Shown here: positions 52,623 to 62,010 of the stretch, one piece after another
Numbering within the stretch: position 1 is the first letter of the stretch
Layout of the letters: each line of letters starts with the position of its first letter
NCBI GenBank assembly: GCA_964434105.1
Contig: CAYSTJ010000002.1
Span: 81,677-145,676 of the forward strand
DNA length: 64,000 bases
DNA from: CAYNST01 sp964434105
GTDB lineage: Bacteria > Pseudomonadota > Gammaproteobacteria > Pseudomonadales > Cellvibrionaceae
Direction: 5' to 3'
The notes under the pieces: generated by a model
What the model was told of the DNA's origin: nothing
Seen by the model: the letters and a program-made list of their open reading frames with translations, nothing else
The model's database searches: none
Program-made: the position numbers and the translations under genes

Positions 52623-53336
52623 ATGAATACGACCTTGATCAATCTCCACAATATACAGAAGATTTTCTACACGGAAGACGTCGAGACCCACGCTCTTGGC
52701 AACATTAGTCTGACCATCAACAAAGGCGAATACGTCTCGATTTCAGGTCCGTCAGGGTGCGGCAAGTCCACACTGCTGTCGGTGCTGGGGTTGCTGGATA
52801 CGCCAACGGCTGGCAGCTACATCCTGAATGGTCATGATGTATCCGATCTATCAAGCAGGGAGCGCGCCCGGGTTCGTAATCAGGAAATCGGATTTATTTT
52901 TCAGTCCTTTAACCTCATCAGCGATCTGGATGTGGAAGAGAACGTTGAACTGCCATTGACCTACCGCCAGGGCCTCAGCAAGTCCCAACGCAAACAGATG
53001 GTGAAAGAAGCACTTGAGGAAGTGGATATGGCGTACCGGGGTAAGCACTTCCCGTCGCAATTGTCCGGCGGTCAGCAGCAGCGCGTCGCCGTTGCGCGCG
53101 CCATTGCGGGCAGACCATCCATACTGTTGGCCGATGAACCGACCGGTAACCTCGATACCAAAAACGCAGATGCGGTAATGACGTTGCTGGACAAGCTGCA
53201 TGCCGGGGGCGCCACCATTTGCATGGTCACCCATGACCCGCGCTCCGCGCGGCGAAGTGACCGAAAAATCGATGTGCTGGACGGCCAGATCGTTGCCGAT
53301 ACCATCACGACTGATCGAGTGCGTATGCCCGCCTAG
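52623..53336 (+). CDS. ABC transporter ATP-binding protein (MacB/LolD type)
   Basis: A 237-residue ATPase of the MacB/FtsE/LolD class. Walker A ISGPSGCGKSTLLSVLG (about 40-56), Q-loop FIFQSFNLI, signature LSGGQQQRVAVARAIA, Walker B ILLADEPTGNLD, H-loop MVTHDPRSARR. It powers the FtsX-type permease encoded nine bases downstream in a mechanotransmission-type machine that moves substrates out of the periplasm through an adaptor and outer-membrane channel. The substrate is unknown; related systems export macrolides, siderophores, peptides or lipoproteins. Confidence 0.92.
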   Translation: MNTTLINLHNIQKIFYTEDVETHALGNISLTINKGEYVSISGPSGCGKSTLLSVLGLLDTPTAGSYILNGHDVSDLSSRERARVRNQEIGFIFQSFNLISDLDVEENVELPLTYRQGLSKSQRKQMVKEALEEVDMAYRGKHFPSQLSGGQQQRVAVARAIAGRPSILLADEPTGNLDTKNADAVMTLLDKLHAGGATICMVTHDPRSARRSDRKIDVLDGQIVADTITTDRVRMPA

Positions 53337-53345
53337 GAAATTGCC

Positions 53346-55778
53346 ATGATTGTCATAAATGATTTCAGATATGCCCTCAGACTGCTTGCGAAACAGCCTG
53401 GTTTTACGGTGCTTACCACGCTCGTGATGGCATCAGGCATCGGTATCAGCCTTTTTTTGCTCTCCATGTTCAACGCCATGCTCTTCAAGGACCTGCCATT
53501 CGAAGACGGCGGGTCGCTGATCGAGATTAACGCGACGCGCAATGGGCTGTTTGAGTGGGGCGGCATGGATCTGCACGACTTCCATGAAGTTCGAACCAGC
53601 CTGGAAGGCATAGCAGAATTCAGTGCTTACAACAATACCAGTGTCAACGTATCCGGGCGGGACGGTGCCCGGCGATATACTGCAGTAGAGGCCGAACCCA
53701 ACATTTTTCGCATGACGCGGACCCCGCCGGCGCTCGGTCGTGATTTTACAGAGGCAGACAATCAGGCTGGATCATCGCCTGTGGTCGTCATTGGTTATGA
53801 TTTGTGGCAAAGCCGCTTTGGCGGTGCTGGCGATACCCTCAATCGGATACTCCGTATCAACGGTGTCGCCCACCAGATTATCGGCGTCATGCCAGAGGGC
53901 TACTACTTTCCCGGGAACGTCGAACTGTGGCTGCCCATGCGCAAGAATGCACAACAGCTGGCACGGGGCGAGGGCGGCAAATACTGGACGCTGGCGCATC
54001 TGGAGCGAGGCGTGTCACTGGCGGATATCAACCGACAATTGCCGGTGATTATGCAGCGGATTGCCGCGCAGTATCCGCAGACCAACAGCGCCATCGGTGC
54101 CTTCGCAAACACACTGCCCATGCGGGATATGCGCAACGGTATTACCGTGGTCTATTCCATGTATGTAGTGTCAATTCTTATTCTTGTTCTGGCGTCCATC
54201 AACGTCGGCAATCTGCTGTTTTCGCGGTCCATCGAACGCGGCAAGGAAACGGCCATACGGGTGGCCCTGGGCGCACCACGTACGCGACTGATGAGCCAGA
54301 TGTTATGGGAAAGCACCATAATTTGCTGTGTCGGTGGGTTCGTGGGACTGATGGTGATGGCGTGGGGGCTTGAGCTCACCGAAACCGTTACGGCGACGTT
54401 TTTCGCGGATGGTCCCGACTTCTGGTGGAAATTCGGACTCGACCGCTTCACCATGATCTGGTTTTTGATCATTATCAGCGGCACGATTGTGGCGACCGGA
54501 GTACTGCCCGCATGGAAGAATGCCGGCATTAATTTTAATGCCGTATTGCGCGACGGAACCCGTGGCGCTCTGGGGAAGAAGGCCGGGCGCTTGAACCGTT
54601 TGCTGGTTGTCAGTGAGATATTCCTGTCGATGACGGTACTGATTGCCGCCGGCACCCTGGTGCTGGGTGCACAAAAGGCCGCCAATGCGGATCATGGTGC
54701 CATCACAGAAAATACGCTGACGGCAAAGGTTCTCCTTGATGGTGCTAATTACAGCACGCCGGAAAAACAGGTGCAGTTCGTAAACGCGCTGCAATCCGGG
54801 CTTGAAAACAGCACCGGTATTGGTGAGGTCATGATTGCGACCGCACTGCCCGGGGAATTCAGCGCCCGGCCCGCCATCGCCGTGGAAGGCCAGGAGTATG
54901 GTAGCGACGACAACGCAGACTATCCCAGAGCGAACCATGTCAGGGTAACCGCCGGATCGCTGACAAAACTGGGCATTGAACTGAAAGCAGGGCGCTATTT
55001 CGACAGTCGCGATGACGGACTGAAAAAACGATCGGCTATTGTCACCGACAGCTTTGCGCAACGGCATTTTCCAGGTGAGTCTCCCCTCGGAAAACGCTTT
55101 CGGGTCGCCGATCCCGGCAACAGTGATTCTGACTGGCTGTCCATTGTGGGTGTTGTGGAGCATACCATTCAGGGGCAGGCCAATAACACAGCAGGACAAA
55201 GCCCCACGTTCTTCCAGCCGTTTTCGCAATTCCCCGGTCCGTCTGTTTCCATCGCAGCAAGAATGACAGCCGACCCACAGACGGTGACGCGGACGCTGCG
55301 ACAGGTGGTGCATTCGATTGATTCCGAATTGCCGATTTTTCAGGTGGAAAGTTATGAACAGCTTGCCAGCCGCAACGTCGCGCCGCTGAAGTTCATCAGC
55401 ACCATCATGCTGATATTTGGCGTGGCCGCCGTCTGTCTTGCCGCCAGTGGCATCTATGGTGTCATGTCCAATACCATCAATCAGCGAACCCAGGAAATCG
55501 GCATCAAACGCGCACTGGGTGCTCCGGACACAAGGATCGCAAGAGAGTTCCTGTGGGCTGGATTCCGGCAGCTTTTGTGGGGCGGTATTCCAGGGCTGCT
55601 GGCGGGTAGCGCCATGGCGTTCGCCATGTCTAGAATAATGGGTGTAGAAATGGGTGATCTGGTCGCTATAGTCGCGGCAATGGTCGCCATTATCGGAAGC
55701 GTCGTTATGCTGGCGACATACATCCCCACAAGGCGCGCGTTGCGGCTGCAACCCAGCGGCGCACTGCGTAATGAATAG
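53346..55778 (+). CDS. ABC transporter permease, MacB/FtsX (ADOP-like)
   Basis: An 810-residue permease with two tandem FtsX-like halves, about twice the usual MacB length. First half: an N-terminal helix (QPGFTVLTTLVMASGIGISL), a large MacB periplasmic core domain (about 45-240), then three helices (about 265-400), including VVSILILVLASINVGNLLFS. Second half: a helix near 425, a second periplasmic domain (about 450-680) and final helices (FGVAAVCLAASGIYGVMSNT, with FtsX motif QRTQEIGIKRALGAP). This ADOP ('acidobacterial duplicated orphan permease') arrangement suggests one chain forms a functional permease. It ends twelve bases before the response-regulator gene. Confidence 0.88.
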   Translation: MIVINDFRYALRLLAKQPGFTVLTTLVMASGIGISLFLLSMFNAMLFKDLPFEDGGSLIEINATRNGLFEWGGMDLHDFHEVRTSLEGIAEFSAYNNTSVNVSGRDGARRYTAVEAEPNIFRMTRTPPALGRDFTEADNQAGSSPVVVIGYDLWQSRFGGAGDTLNRILRINGVAHQIIGVMPEGYYFPGNVELWLPMRKNAQQLARGEGGKYWTLAHLERGVSLADINRQLPVIMQRIAAQYPQTNSAIGAFANTLPMRDMRNGITVVYSMYVVSILILVLASINVGNLLFSRSIERGKETAIRVALGAPRTRLMSQMLWESTIICCVGGFVGLMVMAWGLELTETVTATFFADGPDFWWKFGLDRFTMIWFLIIISGTIVATGVLPAWKNAGINFNAVLRDGTRGALGKKAGRLNRLLVVSEIFLSMTVLIAAGTLVLGAQKAANADHGAITENTLTAKVLLDGANYSTPEKQVQFVNALQSGLENSTGIGEVMIATALPGEFSARPAIAVEGQEYGSDDNADYPRANHVRVTAGSLTKLGIELKAGRYFDSRDDGLKKRSAIVTDSFAQRHFPGESPLGKRFRVADPGNSDSDWLSIVGVVEHTIQGQANNTAGQSPTFFQPFSQFPGPSVSIAARMTADPQTVTRTLRQVVHSIDSELPIFQVESYEQLASRNVAPLKFISTIMLIFGVAAVCLAASGIYGVMSNTINQRTQEIGIKRALGAPDTRIAREFLWAGFRQLLWGGIPGLLAGSAMAFAMSRIMGVEMGDLVAIVAAMVAIIGSVVMLATYIPTRRALRLQPSGALRNE

Positions 55779-55790
55779 GGCTGACTGCCA

Positions 55791-57176
55791 ATGAAACACA
55801 AAATTCTTGTTGCCGATGATGACGAAGGGGTACTGTCCGCGTTAACCCTGTTGCTGAAATCGGAAGGTTTCGAGCCCGTACTGGCGCAGTCGCCTGAGCA
55901 GGCGTTAGCGGCGATTCGTCGCGACGATGTCAGTGTAATTCTAATGGACCTCAATTATTCGGCTGATACGACATCCGGCGGGGAAGGGCTGAAACTGATT
56001 GCCGCAATTCGTCAACTGGATGAATGGGTGCCGATCGTGGTGATGACCGGCTGGGGTACCATAGAAGTGGCTGTGAACACCATGAAACATGGCGCCAACG
56101 ATTTTATTCAAAAGCCCTGGGAAAACGACCGGCTTATCGCCATCATCAGGAATCAGGCCACCTTATCCCGGGTGCAGCGACAGTCCCAGAAACTGTCCCG
56201 GCAAAATCAAATACTCCGGGAGGAGGTAGGACCCAGCAGCGGGCTGGTTGCTGAATCGCACGCAATGAAAGGGTTGCTAGCCATGCTGGACAAGGTAGCC
56301 GGGAGCGATGTGAGTATACTGTTGACCGGCGAGAACGGCACCGGTAAAAGTATGTTCGCCCGTTACGTGCATGACCATTCCCATCGCAGAAATGCCGCCC
56401 AGATATCCGTCAACATGGGTGCAGTGACTGAGTCCCTGTTTGAAAGTGAAATGTTCGGGCACGTCAAAGGTGCCTTTACCGACGCCAGGTCCACGCGAAT
56501 TGGCCGCTTTGAACTGGCCGATGAAGGCACTCTGTTTCTCGACGAAATTGCCAATACACCGATGTCCCAGCAGGGCAAGCTTCTGCGCGTGCTGGAAGAC
56601 AGACAGTTCGAAAAGGTCGGTTCAAGTAAAACACAAACGGTCGATATACGCCTGATAGCGGCCACCAATGCAGACCTGAAACTGGCCGTTAGCGAAGGGC
56701 GGTTCCGCGAAGATCTGTTGTACCGTATCAACACGGTCGAGATTGCGATACCGCCGCTTCGTCGCCGTACCGAGGATATTATCCCGCTGGCGAAAGGCTT
56801 TCTCGCCGAGGCGACCAAAAAGTACGCCCGTCCTCCACTTGCGATCGGTAGCGCCGGGCAATCCGCGCTGCTATCCTATTCGTGGCCGGGCAATGTTCGG
56901 GAGCTGTGTCACGTGATGGAGCGAGCCCAGCTTCTTTGTCAAGGGTCCAGCATCCAGCCACACGACCTCGGCCTGGACCTGTCTGCTTCCGAGTCCCGAC
57001 ACCATACACCGGAAGGCACTGACAACACGGAAGATCTCAGACCCATAAACGACATCGAAGCCGACATAATCAGTCGCCGGCTTGATTACTTCGACGGCGA
57101 CGCATTAAAAGCCGCCAAATCTTTGAACCTGAGCCGCAGTGCCTTCTATCGTCGGTTGGGTAAACTGAAGCAATAA
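55791..57176 (+). CDS. Sigma-54-dependent response regulator (NtrC/NtrX family)
   Basis: A 461-residue three-domain activator. The receiver domain (1-125) has the phospho-acceptor D53 (VILMDLNYSADT) with acidic pocket D10/D11. The AAA+ domain (about 145-380) has Walker A GENGTGKSMFARY, the sigma-54 contact loop, Walker B GTLFLDEIAN and the R-finger region. The loop reads GHVKGAFTDARS, GAFTDA where the canonical motif is GAFTGA. The C-terminal Fis-type helix-turn-helix is AAKSLNLSRSAFYRRLGKLKQ. It would switch on a sigma-54 promoter, probably of its own efflux operon, when phosphorylated by the kinase encoded downstream. Confidence 0.92.
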   Translation: MKHKILVADDDEGVLSALTLLLKSEGFEPVLAQSPEQALAAIRRDDVSVILMDLNYSADTTSGGEGLKLIAAIRQLDEWVPIVVMTGWGTIEVAVNTMKHGANDFIQKPWENDRLIAIIRNQATLSRVQRQSQKLSRQNQILREEVGPSSGLVAESHAMKGLLAMLDKVAGSDVSILLTGENGTGKSMFARYVHDHSHRRNAAQISVNMGAVTESLFESEMFGHVKGAFTDARSTRIGRFELADEGTLFLDEIANTPMSQQGKLLRVLEDRQFEKVGSSKTQTVDIRLIAATNADLKLAVSEGRFREDLLYRINTVEIAIPPLRRRTEDIIPLAKGFLAEATKKYARPPLAIGSAGQSALLSYSWPGNVRELCHVMERAQLLCQGSSIQPHDLGLDLSASESRHHTPEGTDNTEDLRPINDIEADIISRRLDYFDGDALKAAKSLNLSRSAFYRRLGKLKQ

Positions 57177-57392
57177 ACTCGCATGTCAATGGCTCTTAAT
57201 ATAAGCAGTTTCTGCAGCCGGTCCGACATCTGGAGAAGCTTTTTACGACACGCCGAGAACCCATCCATGGGGGCTCGACACCGAACATCGGACCGCGGCA
57301 TGCCGCCGGTGACAGTCGTGGAAAGCGCCTCCATATACCGAACCTGGTTTCATCCGGGCATTAATTAAATACCATAAAACCATCAGGTTACC

Positions 57393-57674
57393 AGGGTCTG
57401 TTGACGTTTCATCTTTACCACTGCTGGCGGCCATTTTTTCGACTGGCGAGGCAGAAGAAGCGTGGTTTGGCGGTCCCAAATAAGTGACTGATAACGACGC
57501 CAGGCGGAAAAATTGGCCCCAGCCCTTCGGGTTGTGCCTGAAAACGCGCCACTTGTCGTTGCTCCTCATTCATTTGGAGCGACCAAACCACATTCGTCGC
57601 GTCGGCATGCCGCATCACAAAATTGGCGCGTTTTCAGGCACAACAGAGGCGATGATGAAACGTCAACAGACCCT
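57393..57674. mobile_element. Inverted-repeat element (282 bp) inside the efflux/two-component operon
   Basis: A perfect 21-bp inverted repeat bounds the element (57393-57413 and 57654-57674, core GTCTGTTGACGTTTCATC / its complement). A second perfect 20-bp inverted repeat lies inside (57531-57550 and 57625-57644, core GTGCCTGAAAACGCG). The two halves of the element are also imperfect inverted copies of each other (for example GTGGTTTGG near 57456 and CCAAACCAC near 57584). It carries no transposase. It separates the regulator from the kinase by over 500 bases; the left part of that gap (57177-57392) has no gene. A partial resemblance to one end occurs near 61956 (TTACCAGGGCCTGTTG). Confidence 0.75.
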
Positions 57675-57689
57675 AAGAACACATATCCT

Positions 57690-59024
57690 ATGCCCAAAAA
57701 AAGCGCCTTTGAAGCGCAACTGACACGCTTATCGCTTATATCCTCGCTTCCACTATTGGTGTTGCTGCTATGGATGATGATTTACGCCGACGTTTCTGTC
57801 TGGCTCATCCTGTTGACCGGGTTTGCCGGCTCACTGTCTGTTGCATATACCCACTACCGCATCCATCAAAAGTCGGCTTATCAGTTTCGCAGCCTGAGTA
57901 ATCTTCTCGATGCCATGACGCAGGGCGACTACAGTCTGCGCGGTCGCTCGGACAATAATCACTCCGCCTTGGGCGAGTTAATCGACGCAATAAATGGCCT
58001 CGCGCAGCGGCTGAGTCAGCAGCGCTGGGAATCGGTTGAAAGCCAGCAATTGGTGCGGACCGTCATTGAACACATAGACGTCGCCATCATTGCTTTAAGT
58101 GAACAAAACCGGATTAAATTTCTCAATCCCGCCGCAAAACAACTGCTGCAACTGGACAGGACCGAAACCGACGCTGAACTGCTCAAACAGCTGGCATTTG
58201 TACATTCTTTTTCAAGCGGCCAGCATCAAATTGTCGAGCTGGCGCTGGGCCATCAACACGGCCGGTTCAACGTTCATGTGGAAACTTTCAGGGAAGGGGG
58301 GATGCAACAGAAATTGCTGTTTATCACCGACGTACGCACGCTTTTGCGCCGCGAAGAACGCAAGGCCTGGCAAAGCCTGGTACGAGTCATCAGTCACGAG
58401 ATCAACAACTCCCTGACCCCCATCGCATCCATCAGCCAGACCCTCAAGCGTCTGGTCAATCGGGAAGGCAGTAGCGGCCCGTACTACAGCGAACTGACCG
58501 AAGGTCTCACACTGATTACCGAGCGCGCTAACGGACTGAGTCGGTTTGTAGAAAGCTACAAACAATTGGCCAGGCTGCCCGACCCACAGCCGGAAGCTAC
58601 CGCCATTCAGTGCCTCGTGGAGAAAGTAATCGCTTTATTCAAAGACCCCCCGATTGTTATCGAAGCTGACTCTGACGTCCGCCTGTTCATCGATCCCATA
58701 CAATTCGAGCAGGTACTCATTAACCTGACCAAAAATGCCATGGAAGCCATGACGAATCATGAGGCCGACGGATCGATCACCATTAACTGGTATATCACCG
58801 AGCGACTGTTCGTGCTGACAATTAAGGACGAGGGCACCGGAATCAGTAACCCGGATAATTTGTTTGTACCTTTTTACAGCACCAAAAAACAGGGTTCCGG
58901 TATCGGGCTGGTTTTAAGCCGACAAATCATCGAAGCACATAACGGACGACTGACCGTATCCAACCGAACCGATGCCCCCGGCTGCTGCGCCCGCATTGAA
59001 GTGCCATTGTCTGAGGCCCAGTAG
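57690..59024 (+). CDS. Sensor histidine kinase of the NtrY type
   Basis: A 444-residue membrane kinase. I start it at the ATG at 57690 (MPKKSAFEAQLTRLSLISSL); an open frame continues back to 57513, but those residues are encoded by the inverted-repeat element and look artificial. Two transmembrane helices (about 13-35, 38-58) enclose almost no periplasm, so the sensing region may be membrane-embedded. A HAMP-like/PAS stretch follows (about 70-215). The kinase core has H-box VISHEINNSLTPIASI (about 232-247), N-box NLTKNAMEAM, G1 IKDEGTGISN and G2 GSGIGLVLSRQIIEAHNG. It is the likely partner of the sigma-54 regulator upstream and a sensor of stress connected with the efflux pump. Confidence 0.9.
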   Translation: MPKKSAFEAQLTRLSLISSLPLLVLLLWMMIYADVSVWLILLTGFAGSLSVAYTHYRIHQKSAYQFRSLSNLLDAMTQGDYSLRGRSDNNHSALGELIDAINGLAQRLSQQRWESVESQQLVRTVIEHIDVAIIALSEQNRIKFLNPAAKQLLQLDRTETDAELLKQLAFVHSFSSGQHQIVELALGHQHGRFNVHVETFREGGMQQKLLFITDVRTLLRREERKAWQSLVRVISHEINNSLTPIASISQTLKRLVNREGSSGPYYSELTEGLTLITERANGLSRFVESYKQLARLPDPQPEATAIQCLVEKVIALFKDPPIVIEADSDVRLFIDPIQFEQVLINLTKNAMEAMTNHEADGSITINWYITERLFVLTIKDEGTGISNPDNLFVPFYSTKKQGSGIGLVLSRQIIEAHNGRLTVSNRTDAPGCCARIEVPLSEAQ

Positions 59025-59116
59025 TGATCAGTAATCACCCGAACGCATAATATCGCTCTCGCACTATGGGAGGGTGCGCTACATGCGTTTAACACACGTA
59101 TCCGGACGCCGGCAGA

Positions 59117-59172
59117 GCCACCTGGGAGCGCAGGCGGCCCGCCTGCATAAAAAAGCGCCAGCTTGCTGGACT
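59117..59172. repeat. REP-like palindromic repeat, copy A
   Basis: GGGAGCGCAGGCGGCCCGCC (59124-59143, continuing to 59151) forms a GCAGGCGG/CCGCCTGC hairpin. The whole of 59117-59172 reappears in inverse orientation at 60649-60709; the 28-base core is identical. Similar GC-rich palindromes are repeated in many gammaproteobacterial genomes. Confidence 0.75.
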
Positions 59173-59282
59173 TCCATTGCTGCTATCGGGAATGGAAACG
59201 AACGGGATAGCAGCAAAAATAGCGGTAGAATGGGGGGGGGTGGCAACGGATTTTGGTAGACTTTAATGGGCTAATGAGACAC

Positions 59283-59308
59283 AAAAAAGCCCGCCCTTCG
59301 GGGCTTTT
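59283..59308 (-). terminator. Terminator of tRNA-Leu
   Basis: AAAAGCCC and GGGCTTTT form the stem, with a run of six A on the plus strand (U on the minus transcript). It lies about 33 bases downstream of the tRNA 3' end. Confidence 0.8.
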
Positions 59309-59340
59309 AAGACGATATTGGATCTTATCGAATTTTGATG

Positions 59341-59428
<88 letters not shown>

Positions 59429-59598
59429 ATGAACACGAAATGAAGTGGGCGGCATTATAACAGTGCGCTGGCCCGCGTCAACTGCATTGATGGCTGCCCG
59501 GGCAATTTCCCGCGATGGCGAGGGTTTTGGCGTGTAAAAGGGTGCACGGGCCGCGATTTTGTTTTAACCTTGCGGCTTTTTTCAAAGGCCGTTTTACC

Positions 59599-60642
59599 AT
59601 GCGTCGTCAGGATTTCCACTATACCTTGCCGGAAGCGCTGATCGCGGATTCGCCCACCGCGCAACGGCGCGACAGCCGTCTGTTGCAGCTGGATGGGCGA
59701 CGGCATCTGTTGAAAGACGGGGTTTTCAGTGATGTGCTGGAGCTGGTGGCGCCGGGTGACCTGATGGTGTTCAACGATACCCGGGTGATACCAGCACGCC
59801 TGTTTGGTCGCAAAGAGACCGGCGGGCAGGTGGAGGTGCTGATAGAGCGCATTGTGGATACCCATCGGGTGTTGTCACATGTGCGCGCCAGCAAGTCGCC
59901 GCGGCCCGGCACTGGAATTGTACTGACGGATGGTACACGGGTGGAGGTTGCCGGCCGGCAGGGGCAGTTGTTCGAACTTCGCTTTCCCGAGCCGGCGCTG
60001 CAGAAGCTGGAGGCTATCGGGCGTATGCCGTTGCCGCCCTATATAGAAAGAGAGGATGTGGCGGCCGACCGCGAGCGTTATCAGACCGTCTACAGTAACC
60101 GGCCAGGCGCGGTTGCGGCGCCGACCGCGGGGCTGCATTTTGATGAGGCCATGCTGGACCAGTTGCGGGAGCGGGGGGTGCAGATTGCCTTCGTGACGCT
60201 GCATGTGGGTGCCGGGACGTTTCAGCCGGTGCGGGTGGATGATATCCGTACCCACCAGATGCATTCCGAAGTTATGGAGCTCAGTGAGGCGGTGTGTGCG
60301 GCAGTTCGCGCCACCAAGGCGGCCGGCAAACGGGTTATTGCGGTGGGTACGACCAGTATGCGCTGTCTGGAAACTGCCGGGAGCAGTGGCGAGATTCGGC
60401 CGTTTCAGGGTGATACCAATATATTTATCTATCCCAGCTACCGGTTTCAGGTAGTCGATGCCCTGATTACCAATTTTCATTTACCGGAGTCGACGCTGTT
60501 GATGCTGGTGTGTGCTTTTGCGGGCTATACCCAGACAATGCATGCATACCAGCATGCGGTGCAGCAGTGCTACCGGTTTTTTAGTTACGGTGATGCGATG
60601 TTTGTGCATCATAACCCGGATGCGGTTGGGGAGTTGCCTTGA
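59599..60642 (+). CDS. queA: S-adenosylmethionine:tRNA ribosyltransferase-isomerase
   Basis: A 347-residue enzyme that moves the ribosyl part of SAM onto 7-aminomethyl-7-deazaguanine in tRNA to form epoxyqueuosine at position 34. Family motifs are clear: MRRQDFHYTLPEALIADSP at the start, MVFNDTRVIPARLFGRK, AAPTAGLHFDEAMLDQL, FVTLHVGAGTFQPVR and TNFHLPESTLLMLVCAFAG. The ATG at 59599 gives the usual length (E. coli 356). It is followed by tgt, the preceding enzyme of queuosine synthesis, after a REP-like repeat. Confidence 0.96.
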   Translation: MRRQDFHYTLPEALIADSPTAQRRDSRLLQLDGRRHLLKDGVFSDVLELVAPGDLMVFNDTRVIPARLFGRKETGGQVEVLIERIVDTHRVLSHVRASKSPRPGTGIVLTDGTRVEVAGRQGQLFELRFPEPALQKLEAIGRMPLPPYIEREDVAADRERYQTVYSNRPGAVAAPTAGLHFDEAMLDQLRERGVQIAFVTLHVGAGTFQPVRVDDIRTHQMHSEVMELSEAVCAAVRATKAAGKRVIAVGTTSMRCLETAGSSGEIRPFQGDTNIFIYPSYRFQVVDALITNFHLPESTLLMLVCAFAGYTQTMHAYQHAVQQCYRFFSYGDAMFVHHNPDAVGELP

Positions 60643-60648
60643 AAAACG

Positions 60649-60709
60649 TGGGAAGCCTGCTTCGCAGGCGGTTTGTTTATGCAGGCGGGCCGCCTGCGCT
60701 CCCGGGTGG
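60649..60709. repeat. REP-like palindromic repeat, copy B
   Basis: TTTATGCAGGCGGGCCGCCT (60676-60695, core to 60703) is the exact reverse complement of the core at 59124-59151. A second hairpin (GCCTGCTTCGCAGGC, 60656-60670) precedes it. It lies just after the queA stop, a usual site for REP elements. Confidence 0.75.
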
Positions 60710-60769
60710 CATCGAGCGCACTGCACGTTAATTCACTTAGCCTAATCAAAGAGTACCGGATTTAACCTG

Positions 60770-61912
60770 ATGTCGCATATGCAGTTTGAAGTGAGCCATG
60801 AAGATGGCCTGGCCCGCCGCGGGCGTTTGACTTTTCCGCGTGGCGAGGTGGAGACGCCGGCGTTTATGCCGGTGGGGACCTATGGTTCGGTCAAGGGCAT
60901 GTTGCCACGGGATATTGCGCCGACCGGTGCCCGGATTATATTGGGTAATACGTTTCATTTGATGTTGCGTCCGGGTACGGAGGTGATCAAGGCACACGGT
61001 GATCTCCATGATTTTATTCAGTGGCCGGGGCCGATTTTAACGGATTCCGGCGGTTTTCAGGTGTTCAGTCTCGGTGAGCTGCGCAAGATCACGGAGGAGG
61101 GTGTCGCATTTCGGTCGCCCATTGATGGCAGCCCGGTGTTTTTGAGCCCGGAGATCTCGATGCAGGTGCAGCGCGATCTGGGTGCCGATGTGGTGATGAT
61201 TTTTGATGAATGCACGCCATACCCGGCTACTCTGGAGCAGGCAAGGGCGTCGATGGAGCTGTCTTTGCGCTGGGCCGGGCGCAGCAAGCAGGCGCATGTG
61301 GGCAATGATGCGGCGCTGTTTGGTATTGTGCAGGGCGGCATGTTTGAAGATCTGCGCAGCCGGTCTCTCGACGGACTACAGCAGATCGGGTTCGATGGCT
61401 ACGCCATCGGCGGTCTGAGTGTGGGTGAGCCCAAAGCGGATATGTTGCGCATTCTGGATCATCTGGGGCCGCGCATGCCACGGGACAAACCGCGTTACCT
61501 GATGGGTGTCGGCAAGCCGGAGGACCTGGTGGAGGGCGTATTGCGGGGGATTGATATGTTCGATTGTGTGATGCCCACCCGCAACGCCCGGAATGGTCAT
61601 TTGTTTACTTCCGCCGGAGTCGTTAAAATCCGCAACGCCTGTCACCGCCGTGATACTGGCCCGCTGGACGGACAATGTGATTGTTATACCTGCCAAAATT
61701 TCAGCCGATCCTATCTGCACCATCTGGATAAATGTGGTGAAATGCTGGGTGGGCAGCTCAGTACCATACACAATCTGCGATTCTACCAAAAGGTGATGGA
61801 CGGTTTGCGGGACGCGATTGCCGAAGGGCGTGTGCAGGCATTTGCCAGTGCGTTTTATGAGGCAATCGGGAAAGCACGGCCCGTTCAACTTTCCGATGCG
61901 CATCTTGAATAG
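60770..61912 (+). CDS. tgt: tRNA-guanine transglycosylase
   Basis: A 380-residue enzyme that exchanges guanine 34 for the queuine precursor preQ1 in tRNAs for Asp, Asn, His and Tyr. The catalytic aspartate region is ILTDSGGFQVFSLGELRKI (about 86-104). The substrate motif YAIGGLSVGEPKADM and the nucleophile region FDCVMPTRNARNGHLFTSAG are present. The zinc site is CDCYTCQNFSRSYLHHL (C, C, C and H). The first ATG at 60770 is used; one three codons later is also possible. Followed in most gammaproteobacteria by yajC-secD-secF; here a repeat element and secD follow instead. Confidence 0.96.
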   Translation: MSHMQFEVSHEDGLARRGRLTFPRGEVETPAFMPVGTYGSVKGMLPRDIAPTGARIILGNTFHLMLRPGTEVIKAHGDLHDFIQWPGPILTDSGGFQVFSLGELRKITEEGVAFRSPIDGSPVFLSPEISMQVQRDLGADVVMIFDECTPYPATLEQARASMELSLRWAGRSKQAHVGNDAALFGIVQGGMFEDLRSRSLDGLQQIGFDGYAIGGLSVGEPKADMLRILDHLGPRMPRDKPRYLMGVGKPEDLVEGVLRGIDMFDCVMPTRNARNGHLFTSAGVVKIRNACHRRDTGPLDGQCDCYTCQNFSRSYLHHLDKCGEMLGGQLSTIHNLRFYQKVMDGLRDAIAEGRVQAFASAFYEAIGKARPVQLSDAHLE

Positions 61913-62010
61913 CACAGGTTTGGCCGCATATTGGCTCGTTAGCTTCAATTTCCCGTTACCAGGGCCTGTTGCGCATAAGAAACGTAAACGGGCGTGATCG
62001 ACAATAACGG

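Noticed and set aside
54303..55799. 498-codon open frame antisense to the permease gene
   Set aside because: It lies fully opposite the ABC permease, has low-complexity His/Gln-rich sequence and no ribosome site.
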